The translations under genes were made by a program, and so were the position numbers. From Aurantibacter aestuarii (lineage in GTDB: Bacteria > Bacteroidota > Bacteroidia > Flavobacteriales > Flavobacteriaceae): a stretch of DNA of 64,000 bases. Position 1 is the first letter of the stretch, and each line of letters begins with the position of its first letter. The notes beneath the pieces are model-generated. The model was not told where the DNA came from and did not search any database. It worked only from the letters and a program-made list of their open reading frames with translations. The stretch covers positions 751,501 to 815,500 of the forward strand of contig NZ_PXOQ01000009.1 in assembly GCF_003008425.1 (NCBI RefSeq), in the 5' to 3' direction. Below are positions 16,975 to 25,913 of this stretch, piece by piece.

Positions 16975-17733
16975 ATGGCACACCAATTAACTGCATTAAT
17001 ACCTACAAAAAATGAAGTAAACAATATTGAAGCTGTAATTGCTTCGGTTAGTTTTGCAGATGAAATATTGGTAGTTGATAGTTTTAGTACAGATGGTACT
17101 GTAGAAAAAGCAATGAATTTAGGTGCAAAAATTTTACAAAGAACTTTCGATTACCATGCCGCACAAAAAAATTGGGCTATTCCGCAAGCAAAACATGATT
17201 GGATATTGTTAGTAGATGCAGATGAACGGGTTACACCAGAACTTAAAAAAGAAATTATATCTGTTTTACAGCAAAAAGAAATTAAAGAAAAAGCATTTTG
17301 GATAAAGCGCATTAATCATTTTATGGGACAAAGAGTGCATTATAGTGGTTGGCGAAATGATGCTGTAATTCGCTTGTTTGATAAAAAATATTCTAGATAC
17401 GAAGATATTTTTGTGCACGAAGAAATTATTTGCACTGGAACTACTGGAAAATTAAAACACAAATTATCTCATAATACCTATAAAAATTTTGATGCTTTTA
17501 TACAAAAAATGAATAGGTATGCAACGCAACAAGCCAAGGTTTATGATCTAAAAACAGGAAAAATAACACCTTACCATTTGGTGTTAAAACCGTTTTGGGG
17601 TTTTTTTAAACATTATATTGTCCAAAGTGGTTTTCGTGATGGGTTTGTTGGATTTACCATTGGCTATATACAAGCCTATGTGGTTTTTATGCGTTATGTT
17701 AAGCTGTGGTTATTAAGAAAAAACAGAAGTTAA
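16975..17733 (+). CDS. Glycosyltransferase family 2, WaaE/KdtX-like
   Basis: 252 residues. The GT2 fold opens with LTALIPTKNEVNNIEAVIAS and DEILVVDSFSTDGT, with the catalytic-side LLVDADERVTPELKKEI (DxD-type Asp pair). The GWRNDAVIRLFDKKYSRYE stretch and the hydrophobic C-terminus are typical of the WaaE/KdtX group, which adds beta-glucose to the LPS core. Last gene of the three-gene operon; its TAA is directly followed by the TTA of the convergent kinase gene, with no spacer. Confidence 0.85.
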   Translation: MAHQLTALIPTKNEVNNIEAVIASVSFADEILVVDSFSTDGTVEKAMNLGAKILQRTFDYHAAQKNWAIPQAKHDWILLVDADERVTPELKKEIISVLQQKEIKEKAFWIKRINHFMGQRVHYSGWRNDAVIRLFDKKYSRYEDIFVHEEIICTGTTGKLKHKLSHNTYKNFDAFIQKMNRYATQQAKVYDLKTGKITPYHLVLKPFWGFFKHYIVQSGFRDGFVGFTIGYIQAYVVFMRYVKLWLLRKNRS

Positions 17734-18492
17734 TTATTTTTTCCAAAATTTTATTTTTTTCTTTAAACGACGCTTTCTGTGATATTTTTCTTGAAAATTG
17801 TTAGTGTATTTCCACATTAATTGAAATACTTTATCATAATCTTCATTAATACATTTTGCATACTCATCGCTCATGACCTCAATAATAGATTGGTGTACTG
17901 CTAATTTTGAAAAATTTTTAATACGTTCATTAAAAGAAAGTGGTTTGAAATTCATTCTATTTAAGTCCACTAAATAAAACTCGTAATTTCCGTTATTAAA
18001 ATTAATAAGTGTGTTTCCTGGCGAATGATCTAGAAAGTTTACATTGTTTTCGTGAAGTTTGTAGGTAAAACGTGTAAAAGCTCTCAAAATAGCTTCATGG
18101 TTTGGAATATTAAAATCTTTAGTTAATTCTCTAAATGTAATATCACAATCTATTTGATGACTAATATAGTAACTCTTTCCAAAGAAAAAAGCCGACTTAA
18201 ACTCATAAAAAGCAACAGGTTGAGGTGTACCGATGTTTAGATCAATAAGCTTATTTGCATAGTTATAAGAACGCTCAGCTTTACTTTTTCTTAAAAACCG
18301 ATATGCTACTTTATTAATAACATTAGGTACCTTAAAAGATTTTACATTTAGAATTTCTCCGTCTAAATTAAATAACTTCAAACTATTCCGGTCTTGATTA
18401 CCAAAAGATTCTCCTTGGGTAGAAAAATTTATAACAAAATTGTCTAAATGTGAAGACTTATTAAGGTATTTAGAATGGATTTCACGTTTCAT
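17734..18492 (-). CDS. Lipopolysaccharide kinase InaA/Kdo-kinase-like protein
   Basis: 252 residues of the LPS-kinase group. The catalytic loop HENNVNFLDHSPGNTLINF supplies the Asp and Asn, and FYLVDLNRMNF the metal-binding Asp, arranged as in KdkA/WaaP/InaA proteins; the N-lobe contains VPNVINKVAYRFLRKSKAER, including a candidate ATP-binding Lys. Flavobacterial homologues usually sit in LPS core loci beside a WaaE-like transferase, as here. Likely role: phosphorylation of a core sugar such as Kdo. Start ATG at 18492. It abuts the GT2 gene tail to tail. Confidence 0.82.
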   Translation of the reverse strand: MKREIHSKYLNKSSHLDNFVINFSTQGESFGNQDRNSLKLFNLDGEILNVKSFKVPNVINKVAYRFLRKSKAERSYNYANKLIDLNIGTPQPVAFYEFKSAFFFGKSYYISHQIDCDITFRELTKDFNIPNHEAILRAFTRFTYKLHENNVNFLDHSPGNTLINFNNGNYEFYLVDLNRMNFKPLSFNERIKNFSKLAVHQSIIEVMSDEYAKCINEDYDKVFQLMWKYTNNFQEKYHRKRRLKKKIKFWKK

Positions 18493-18580
18493 AAATTCAA
18501 AATTACAATTTATTGAAGATATTTAAGTGAACCTCTCTGTAATTCTTAAAGTTTTATTTATTTTGTTTAAAATTTCAAGT

Positions 18581-19660
18581 ATGCCACACATCTTTCTAGA
18601 ATCTCATAATATAAATAACTTATATTTTGGATTAGGTCAATATAATAAACAGCTTATTGAGGCATTACATATAGAAATTTTAAAACAAAATGATGATTTA
18701 GAATTTACGGTAATGAGTTCTAGAAAATCATCTTTTTCTAAAAAAATTTTAAACGATTTTAAGCATAAGTCTTATAAATCTATTTACCGCAAAAAATGGT
18801 TTAGAATTAGAAAAAAATATGACTTATGGCATTCTCTAAATCAAAATACAAAAATTGAGCCTTATCACAACATTCCATATCTACTTACAGTGCATGATGT
18901 CAATTTTATGGAAGAAATGACCGGCGAAAAATTAGAGAAACATAAAAAACGCTTTGAAAATAAGTTGGCTCGTACCAATGCAATTACTTATATTTCTAAT
19001 TACGCTAAATCGATGACACATAAATACTTTAATGTTCCTAACGTTAAAGAGTATGTGATCTATAATGGCAGTGCAAATATTAGTAATAAATTAGTAGAAA
19101 CGCATGAACCCGAGCATGCTATAAAAGGAAAATATTTGTTTTTTATAGGGGAATTTTTAGAGAAAAAAAATATTCATACCTTAATTGAAATGCTTGTGCA
19201 TTTACCTGATTTCACCTTGCTTTTAGCTGGTAAAAACACTACTACTTATGCCGATAAGTGTCGACAATTAATTGAAGCCCTAAATCTCCAAGAACGTGTT
19301 ATTATAACAGGAAAGATTAGTGAAGAAGATAAGTGGTTTCATTATAAAAATTGTACTGCGTTTGTATTTCCTTCATTAAGGGAAGGGTTTGGATTACCGC
19401 CAATAGAAGCTATGCAATTTGGAAAACCAGTTATTCTATCCAACAAAAGTGCATTACCTGAAGTTGGAGGTCCACACGCTTATTATTGGGAACATTTTGA
19501 ACCTAAATATATGGCTGAATTAGTTATAAAAAGTTTAGACAATTTTCAATCCAACCAATTACTTAAAAGTGAAGCAATAAAAACATATGCACAAAGTTTT
19601 TCTTGGAGTAAAACAGCTAAAGAATATATACAGGTTTATAAAAGTTTATTACTTAAATAA
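18581..19660 (+). CDS. Glycosyltransferase family 4-type
   Basis: 359 residues from the ATG at 18581 (MPHIFLESHNI); an upstream in-frame extension is hydrophobic but unlike family N-termini. GT-B fold with LGQYNKQLIEAL in the acceptor half, LLTVHDVNFMEE, and the C-terminal donor motif FPSLREGFGLPPIEAMQFG containing the E-x7-E pair. It should transfer a nucleotide-linked hexose to the growing surface oligosaccharide. It shares 12 bases with the convergent neighbour. Confidence 0.83.
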   Translation: MPHIFLESHNINNLYFGLGQYNKQLIEALHIEILKQNDDLEFTVMSSRKSSFSKKILNDFKHKSYKSIYRKKWFRIRKKYDLWHSLNQNTKIEPYHNIPYLLTVHDVNFMEEMTGEKLEKHKKRFENKLARTNAITYISNYAKSMTHKYFNVPNVKEYVIYNGSANISNKLVETHEPEHAIKGKYLFFIGEFLEKKNIHTLIEMLVHLPDFTLLLAGKNTTTYADKCRQLIEALNLQERVIITGKISEEDKWFHYKNCTAFVFPSLREGFGLPPIEAMQFGKPVILSNKSALPEVGGPHAYYWEHFEPKYMAELVIKSLDNFQSNQLLKSEAIKTYAQSFSWSKTAKEYIQVYKSLLLK

Positions 19661-20503
19661 AAATTTAAACCACTGCCCAAAATTTTTACCAAAAATATAG
19701 CTTTTACTAGGTAGAATCTCTTCATAGTTTAGTGTCTCACTTAAATCCTCTATATTTTTAGCTTTTATTAATTCTAAGGATTTCCATTTTTCTGGTTCTA
19801 TATAAAAAAAATCTTGCATTTGTTTATAATTGGAAGCGTTAACCGATTTCCATTTTTCCATAAAACCACTATTAACTTGAGTATCATGACCCCAGTTATC
19901 TAGCTTTTGCTTTAACTCTTCTTCTGTTCTAGATAAACATTCATGAAGTACTACAAAAGGCTTATAAATAATTTGCTGTTTACATTTACGCCCCACTTTA
20001 AACTCTGGTTTATTCGTGGTAACCAAAACTCGGGTAGGTTTTGAAACCACAAGAAATCCTTCGTCTACTTTTTTATAAATATTATAAAGAAAAACAGCTA
20101 TTTGAATGCCTTTTTTAGAATTTAAAAGTTTGTTTTGGGTTAGTAAATACTTTGTAAATTCATTAAAATTAATAAAGTATTCATCTGCATCTAATTGAAT
20201 ACACCAGTTTTCTAAACCCATTTTTTCACTTAATAATTTCCGTTCTCTTACCTCACATTGCATAGAGCTTAAACCAGGAATATAAAAGTCATCTCTATAA
20301 ATAATTATTTTAGAGTGTTTATCATAACTTTTTAACCAATCAAAAAAAGAATCTTCAATAACAAACTGCTCACCTTTCCAAGTGTTAAAATTTGCATCTA
20401 ATGCCAAAAATATCTTATCTGAATGGTTATAAACGAAAGGAATTGCTTTTTTTAATAACTCATAATCATAAGATACTAAAAAACCAACATGTATTTTATT
20501 CAT
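19649..20503 (-). CDS. Glycosyltransferase family 2-like protein
   Basis: 284 residues, more divergent than the other transferases in the island. VGFLVSYDYELLKKAIPFV resembles a GT2 start without the usual PxYN motif, and CIQLDADEYFINF is the DxD-type metal site. KCKQQIIYKPFVVLHECLSRTEEEL suggests the acceptor-side His found in WaaE-like enzymes. Donor and acceptor are unknown. Neighbours on both sides are on the opposite strand and its stop lies inside the preceding gene. Confidence 0.65.
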   Translation of the reverse strand: MNKIHVGFLVSYDYELLKKAIPFVYNHSDKIFLALDANFNTWKGEQFVIEDSFFDWLKSYDKHSKIIIYRDDFYIPGLSSMQCEVRERKLLSEKMGLENWCIQLDADEYFINFNEFTKYLLTQNKLLNSKKGIQIAVFLYNIYKKVDEGFLVVSKPTRVLVTTNKPEFKVGRKCKQQIIYKPFVVLHECLSRTEEELKQKLDNWGHDTQVNSGFMEKWKSVNASNYKQMQDFFYIEPEKWKSLELIKAKNIEDLSETLNYEEILPSKSYIFGKNFGQWFKFLFK

Positions 20504-20573
20504 ATAAAACTTATATCATACTATTATACTAACATCTATTTAATTTTATTTAATTTTGAAAAAAATAGATATC

Positions 20574-21464
20574 ATGGATGTTTCTATAATAATTATTAAC
20601 TATAACTCTTCTAGTTATACGTTAAAGTGTATTGAAACTATTATCAAATATACTAAAAGTCTAACTTATGAAATTATTGTAGTTGATAATAATTCAAAGA
20701 CATCTGAGCTACAAGACTTAAAAAATGGAATTGAAAATTATACTGTTAAGTTAATTGAAAGCAAAATAAATTTAGGGTTTGGCGGAGGAAACTCTTTAGG
20801 CTATCAATTTAGCAAAGGAAAATATTTAGCTTTTGTAAATAACGATGTAGAGTTTCTTGAAAACTCTTTACTAAAACTTTTAAATTATATAAAAACAGAC
20901 TCAAAAATTGGATGTCTTGGCTTACCTCAAATAAATAGTAATCATAAACCTTTTATATATAGTTACAGACAATTTCAAGGTATTTCATATCAATTATTTA
21001 AACAACCTAAGCCATACTCCTATTACTCTAAATTACATCAAAGTGATTTAAAAACACCTTTTGAAGTAGATTTGGTCTCTGGTGCATTTATGTTTTTTAA
21101 AACTGAAGCCTACAAGGCTTGTGGAGGATTTGACACTAACATTTTCTTATACTACGAAGAGATGGATATTGGGGAACGACTTAGAAAATCTGGATACCAA
21201 ACTGTTTTTTATCCTGATGGTATTTTTTTACATCATCTTGGTAAGAGTTCTGTTAATGTAAAAATGAAAGTAGAGTTTACTATCGCATACTTATATGTTA
21301 TCCAAAAAAACTATAGTTATTGGTATTACAAAACTATACAAACCATATTATTTTTTAAATATGGTATGAAAGCACTAGCTAAACCAAAAAAATACGGTCA
21401 ACCATTTGCCATAGTTGCCAAAGGTGGAAATGGATTAGCTTATAGTTTACGCGTTAAGAATTAA
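20574..21464 (+). CDS. Glycosyltransferase family 2 (rhamnosyltransferase-like)
   Basis: About 296 residues from the ATG at 20574, which begins DVSIIIINYNSSSYTLKCI, the normal GT2 N-terminus; a TTG six codons upstream is less likely. EIIVVDNNSK, LGFGGGNSLGYQFSKGKYLAFVNN and the DVEF metal site are in order, and GAFMFFKTEAYKACGGFD with YYEEMDIGERLRKSGY is the pattern of rhamnosyltransferase-type GT2 enzymes. It overlaps the next convergent gene by 11 bases. Confidence 0.85.
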   Translation: MDVSIIIINYNSSSYTLKCIETIIKYTKSLTYEIIVVDNNSKTSELQDLKNGIENYTVKLIESKINLGFGGGNSLGYQFSKGKYLAFVNNDVEFLENSLLKLLNYIKTDSKIGCLGLPQINSNHKPFIYSYRQFQGISYQLFKQPKPYSYYSKLHQSDLKTPFEVDLVSGAFMFFKTEAYKACGGFDTNIFLYYEEMDIGERLRKSGYQTVFYPDGIFLHHLGKSSVNVKMKVEFTIAYLYVIQKNYSYWYYKTIQTILFFKYGMKALAKPKKYGQPFAIVAKGGNGLAYSLRVKN

Positions 21465-22680
21465 TTATTTGCAGTAGCGTTTTTTCAGTTTCTATAAGGG
21501 AAAATGGTTTTAGAATGTCTTCACATTTTGAACTTACTTCTTCCCAGCTTTGCTTGTTTTCGTATAAATTTAAAATTAGCTGAGCAAAATCCTTAGCGTT
21601 ATTAGCCACCATTTTTGATCTAACACTACCAAACTCAAAACCTTCTTCTCCTACATCTGTAGTAGCAAGTGGCAAGCCATGTTCTAAACTTTGTCCTATT
21701 TTACCTTTAATACCAGCTCCAAAACGTAATGGAGCAACAAAAACACGTGATGAATTTATAATAGTATCAATATCATCTACAAAACCCATTATATTAAAGT
21801 TAGGTGACTGATAAGATTTTATTTGATTGGTTATAGTGCTTCCAACAATATTAATTTTAATATCGGGATGGCTTTTCCAAACTAAAGGCATAATTTCTTC
21901 AAATAAAAATTTAACAGCATCTATATTTGGCTCATGTTTAAAGCCACCAATAAACAGCAAATCTCTACGCTTTTCAAAAGGTTTAAAATACTTATTTTCT
22001 GAAATATAATTATGTATATTACTCAGTACCAATACTTTTTCTTTTTGTTCAAAATGTTTTTCTAGTAGAACTTTATCGGTATTTGAGATAGCAATTATGG
22101 CGTCTGCTTTTTTGCAATTATCCAATTCAATTTTTAAAAACTTATTAGCTTCGGATTTACTATACTTATTTTTAGAAAGTTCAAATTCACGCATAAATCT
22201 AACATAGTGAAAATCAACCATATCAAAAACTAATTTTGTGTTTGGGTTACAGGTTTTAATTAAATCATGATATGTATAAAAAATATTAGGGCGATGCAAC
22301 CAAGCTGTATTTAATTTAAAAGCTATTTTTTTTATAAATAGTTCTTTTGTTACTAATTTATTAGCTTCTACTTTAGGTTCATAAACGTTAACGCCTAATG
22401 ATTTAAAATAATTTATGTAGGTGCTATGGTATTTGTATTGCTTTAAATCTGCTAATAAGAAAACTCCAACGTCATTTTTTATAAGCAGTTTTATTATTTC
22501 TGTTAAACGGCGAGAGCCAGAATCTTTATTATATTCAGGAATAATTTCATCTACAATTAAAACATTATGAGATTTAAATGTATAATCTTCAAGCTTAAAA
22601 AAAGCTTCTTGTTTTATGAGTTTTTTCTTGAGTTTTAGATTTTTAAAATAGGTTTTAATTTTTTTATATAGCATCTTCAA
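21454..22680 (-). CDS. Glycosyltransferase (GT4/GT1 fold)
   Basis: 408 residues. An N-terminal basic helix is followed by HNVLIVDEIIPEYNKDSGSRR, a GT-B start seen in methyltransferase-linked glycosyltransferases. The C-terminal domain has LLFIGGFKHEPNIDAVKFL and VAPLRFGAGIKGKIGQSLEHG, the donor-binding motif of Glyco_trans_1_4-type enzymes. Its first 17 bases overlap the end of the upstream gene, so translation of the two is probably coupled. Donor not identifiable. Confidence 0.82.
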   Translation of the reverse strand: MKMLYKKIKTYFKNLKLKKKLIKQEAFFKLEDYTFKSHNVLIVDEIIPEYNKDSGSRRLTEIIKLLIKNDVGVFLLADLKQYKYHSTYINYFKSLGVNVYEPKVEANKLVTKELFIKKIAFKLNTAWLHRPNIFYTYHDLIKTCNPNTKLVFDMVDFHYVRFMREFELSKNKYSKSEANKFLKIELDNCKKADAIIAISNTDKVLLEKHFEQKEKVLVLSNIHNYISENKYFKPFEKRRDLLFIGGFKHEPNIDAVKFLFEEIMPLVWKSHPDIKINIVGSTITNQIKSYQSPNFNIMGFVDDIDTIINSSRVFVAPLRFGAGIKGKIGQSLEHGLPLATTDVGEEGFEFGSVRSKMVANNAKDFAQLILNLYENKQSWEEVSSKCEDILKPFSLIETEKTLLQIINS

Positions 22681-23800
22681 AAAAGGTATCTAATTGTTTA
22701 TAAACGCTTGAAGTACTTAATGTTTGATTATAAAATGAAACTGCTTCCGTTTTATTTTTATCATAAAAGTCTTGATTGTCCATAAGTCTATTAATATAAT
22801 CTGCAAATTCATTAGCCTTGTTGGTTACAAGACAACCATTTGATGTCTTGTTTAGTAAACCATCAACACCGCGTTTATTACAAACAACAGGTAGACCAAA
22901 GGACAGTGCCTCTACTACTTTTATTTTTAGTCCAGTACCTGTAAACATTGGACAAATAGCAATTTTAGATTGCTGATAAAATGGTTCTAATTGCTCTGCA
23001 AATGGTACACAAATTACATTGTTGGAAGCTTTAACTACTTCTGTAATTTTACCAATAATTGTGATATTAATATTTGGATTGAGTAAGGGTAATACAGAAT
23101 CCATAAACCAATTGATGGCAACTATGTTATGATGATTTTTACTAGCAACATAAATAACATCAATTTCACTTTTTATAGTAGTTTCGCATTTATTTATTTT
23201 ATTAGCATGTGGAATTAGATATGATTTTTTATTTAAAAACTGAGAATACAAAAAATCTTCTTCTATAGATATACTCCAAACATAGTCAAACAAATTAGCA
23301 ATTGAAATTTCTTTATTGAATAAATCTGGCCTATTGAATTGTGCTGATAAAAAGTCATGTGTATCCAAAATTTTTATAGCTTTTCCAAAATCAATCTCAT
23401 CTATAAGTCTGTAATTATACGCGTACGAAATAATTACAATATCGTAACTTTCCTTTGCAATAAAGGTCTTAAGATCTTTAATTTGCCCAAAGCGAATTCG
23501 GTCGAACACTTTTTTATAATTGTTAAATAGACTTTTATACAATAGGACAATTCTGGAGAATGCATATTTAAGACCTGAACGTTTTCTTCTTTTTAAGAGT
23601 GTCCCTCGTCTAATTAAATTATTTTTTGTTAGCGTTTCAATATCATTTAATGTAAATGCATTCTTAATATGAGACTCTTGAGCTACAAAATCTACTTGAA
23701 ACCCTTTAAACTTAAAATATTGAAGCAATTGATAAGCTCTTAAGTTATTTCCTTGGTTATGACTTAATGGATTTTCTGGATAGAAATAAAGAAGTTTCAT
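22664..23800 (-). CDS. Glycosyltransferase (GT4-like)
   Basis: 378 residues. The N-terminus LLYFYPENPLSHNQGNNLRAY is the nucleotide-sugar transferase start that recognises acceptors with a Gly/Asn loop, and the C-terminal half contains ICPMFTGTGLKIKVVEALSFG, equivalent to the donor motif of the downstream gene. The two proteins look related, suggesting an old duplication. It overlaps that downstream gene by 17 bases and lies three bases after the GT2 gene, making a three-gene operon on the minus strand. Confidence 0.82.
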   Translation of the reverse strand: MKLLYFYPENPLSHNQGNNLRAYQLLQYFKFKGFQVDFVAQESHIKNAFTLNDIETLTKNNLIRRGTLLKRRKRSGLKYAFSRIVLLYKSLFNNYKKVFDRIRFGQIKDLKTFIAKESYDIVIISYAYNYRLIDEIDFGKAIKILDTHDFLSAQFNRPDLFNKEISIANLFDYVWSISIEEDFLYSQFLNKKSYLIPHANKINKCETTIKSEIDVIYVASKNHHNIVAINWFMDSVLPLLNPNINITIIGKITEVVKASNNVICVPFAEQLEPFYQQSKIAICPMFTGTGLKIKVVEALSFGLPVVCNKRGVDGLLNKTSNGCLVTNKANEFADYINRLMDNQDFYDKNKTEAVSFYNQTLSTSSVYKQLDTFFEDAI

Positions 23801-23803
23801 AGT

Positions 23804-24985
23804 TTATCGTTTCAATCTAACAATTGATATTACCAATTTATAAAATAGATTTGAAGTAATTATTAAATTTTTAGTTTTTGCAAATTGCTTTATTAATTTA
23901 AAATATGAAATAGGCTTGTTTTTAGAATTTAGATGAGGATAAACCACTTCTACACCAATTCTTCTTAAGCGTTCCATGAGTTTAGCATCTAATTCTTTTT
24001 TCAAGACCAAAAACACTTGCCTCGAAGCGATATCGTGATTTTTAATAAGTGAGTTTACTAGGCTATCATTTATCTTATCTGATAAATAAACTTTTCCTAC
24101 TGTAAGGTAGTTTTTTGCTAAGGAATGATATGAATATCTAGTTTCTGGCAAGTATTGTTCTAATTCTTTTTTCCATTTTGCAAGGAATTGAAATCTATTT
24201 TTTTTCAATAACATTGCTTTTTTATCATTTTTTTCTGCTGTATATGAGATGCTTTCAAAATGAACTAATTCTGCAAACGGATTGTAAATAATATGTTTTT
24301 TAAATTTATGTTTTAAAGTGATGCACAAATCTGTTTCTTCGTAATAGGCAGGTAAAAATTTTTCGTCTAATTGTACCAAAGTTTGATCTGGAAAAAATCG
24401 TTTAAGTAAAAGACAATAACCAGAACAATAATCTACTAATTTTAAAGATTGATCGAATGGCGAATCTGGCTTATGACCTCTACCTAAATTTGTTGTTACA
24501 CCATTTTTAAATATTACAGAGCCAGCCTCTAAAATAATATTTGTGGGATGCATAGCTTTACTACCTACAGCTCCAACATTATTAAACTTTGAAAAGGTAC
24601 TTAATAACTCTTGTAACAAATTAGGAAATACAATTACATCATTATTCAATAACAATATATATTCTCCTACAGACGATTGAATTCCTAAATTAATGTTTTT
24701 TAAAAAACCTAAATTCTGTCTATTATTTATAATTTTTAATCCTGCTATTTTTTCTAATAATTCAAGAGTATTATCTGTACTATTATCGTTAATAATAATA
24801 ATTTCTGAATCGATACATTTTAACTCTGTTTTTAATGACCAAAGACAATTTAATGTATAGAGAATTTGATTGTAAACAGGAATAATTATCGATACTTTTG
24901 GATTTGAACTAATTTTTAAGTTAAACTTAAAGTTTAACCCTTCGAAAAAATCAAAATCGTGAAAATTATAATTAACTTTATCCAT
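23804..24985 (-). CDS. Glycosyltransferase family 2 with C-terminal extension
   Basis: 393 residues. PKVSIIIPVYNQILYTLNCL begins the GT2 domain near residue 29, with EIIIINDNSTDNT, LGFLKNINLGIQ and LLLNNDVIVFPN, and later YEETDLCITLKHK. The last 100 residues are a separate helical region without a recognised fold. First gene of the minus-strand three-gene operon. It is divergently arranged with the GT2 gene at 25092. Confidence 0.83.
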   Translation of the reverse strand: MDKVNYNFHDFDFFEGLNFKFNLKISSNPKVSIIIPVYNQILYTLNCLWSLKTELKCIDSEIIIINDNSTDNTLELLEKIAGLKIINNRQNLGFLKNINLGIQSSVGEYILLLNNDVIVFPNLLQELLSTFSKFNNVGAVGSKAMHPTNIILEAGSVIFKNGVTTNLGRGHKPDSPFDQSLKLVDYCSGYCLLLKRFFPDQTLVQLDEKFLPAYYEETDLCITLKHKFKKHIIYNPFAELVHFESISYTAEKNDKKAMLLKKNRFQFLAKWKKELEQYLPETRYSYHSLAKNYLTVGKVYLSDKINDSLVNSLIKNHDIASRQVFLVLKKELDAKLMERLRRIGVEVVYPHLNSKNKPISYFKLIKQFAKTKNLIITSNLFYKLVISIVRLKR

Positions 24986-25091
24986 ATAATTTATTGCAAA
25001 ACTATCTAACTATACAATATTAAAATTATTAAGCTTAACAATAGAATAAAAAAGATATTAATTCTAATATTTTTAAACCAAAATTTTTATT

Positions 25092-25913
25092 ATGAATTCG
25101 TTAGTTTCCGTTATCATCCCTTATTACAATAATGAAACTACCATTAAAGAGACTATAGAATCTGTTTTAAACCAGACCTATAAATTTATAGAAATAATTC
25201 TTGTAGATGATGGCTCTAGAGTTGAACTCCACGAAATTATCGGAGCTACATTTGATAAGCAAAACTTGACATATTTAAAACAAGAAAACTCAGGCGTTTC
25301 AATTGCCAGAAATAATGGTGCAAGAAAAGCAAAGGGAGAATTTTTAATTTTTTTAGATGCAGATGATCTTATTAAACCTAGTTATATAGAAAAATGCATT
25401 CAGAAGTTTGACCTTCCAGACACTAAAATTGTTTACACCGACGCTAGAATGTTTGGCAGGTGTACAGAACTTTGGAATCTACCTGTTTATACTAATTTTA
25501 GAGATTTTTTAAAAGATAATATTATATACATAAGTGCGGTAATTAGAAGAAATGATTTTATAAATGCAAACGGCTTTGATACCGAATTAACTCACTATGA
25601 GGACTGGGATTTATGGATTTCTATTTTAAAAAATGGAGGAAATGTCATAAAAATTAATGAAGAACTTTTTCTGTACAGAAAAACTGAATTTTTAACTTCT
25701 GCTACAGACCAAGCAGACAAGTCCAACAACATCAGAGCCATAAATAGACTTAAAATTTTTTTAAAGCATCATGATATATATTCAAAATATTACACCAATT
25801 TTGAAAATATGTTTTTTAAATATTTAGCTTATGAAGAGAGAAAAAAGAAAATTTCTTTTACTAAAAAATTGAAGCATAAATTAAAAGCGATATTTACTAC
25901 AAAAAATTCTTAA
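25092..25913 (+). CDS. Glycosyltransferase family 2
   Basis: 273 residues: SLVSVIIPYYNNETTIKETI, EIILVDDGS, VSIARNNGARKAKGEFLIFL and the DADD metal site, with HYEDWDLWISILKNGG as the catalytic-base region. The lysine-rich C-terminus may associate with the membrane. The substrate is unknown. It overlaps the convergent gene by 17 bases, the longest such overlap in the island. Confidence 0.84.
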   Translation: MNSLVSVIIPYYNNETTIKETIESVLNQTYKFIEIILVDDGSRVELHEIIGATFDKQNLTYLKQENSGVSIARNNGARKAKGEFLIFLDADDLIKPSYIEKCIQKFDLPDTKIVYTDARMFGRCTELWNLPVYTNFRDFLKDNIIYISAVIRRNDFINANGFDTELTHYEDWDLWISILKNGGNVIKINEELFLYRKTEFLTSATDQADKSNNIRAINRLKIFLKHHDIYSKYYTNFENMFFKYLAYEERKKKISFTKKLKHKLKAIFTTKNS

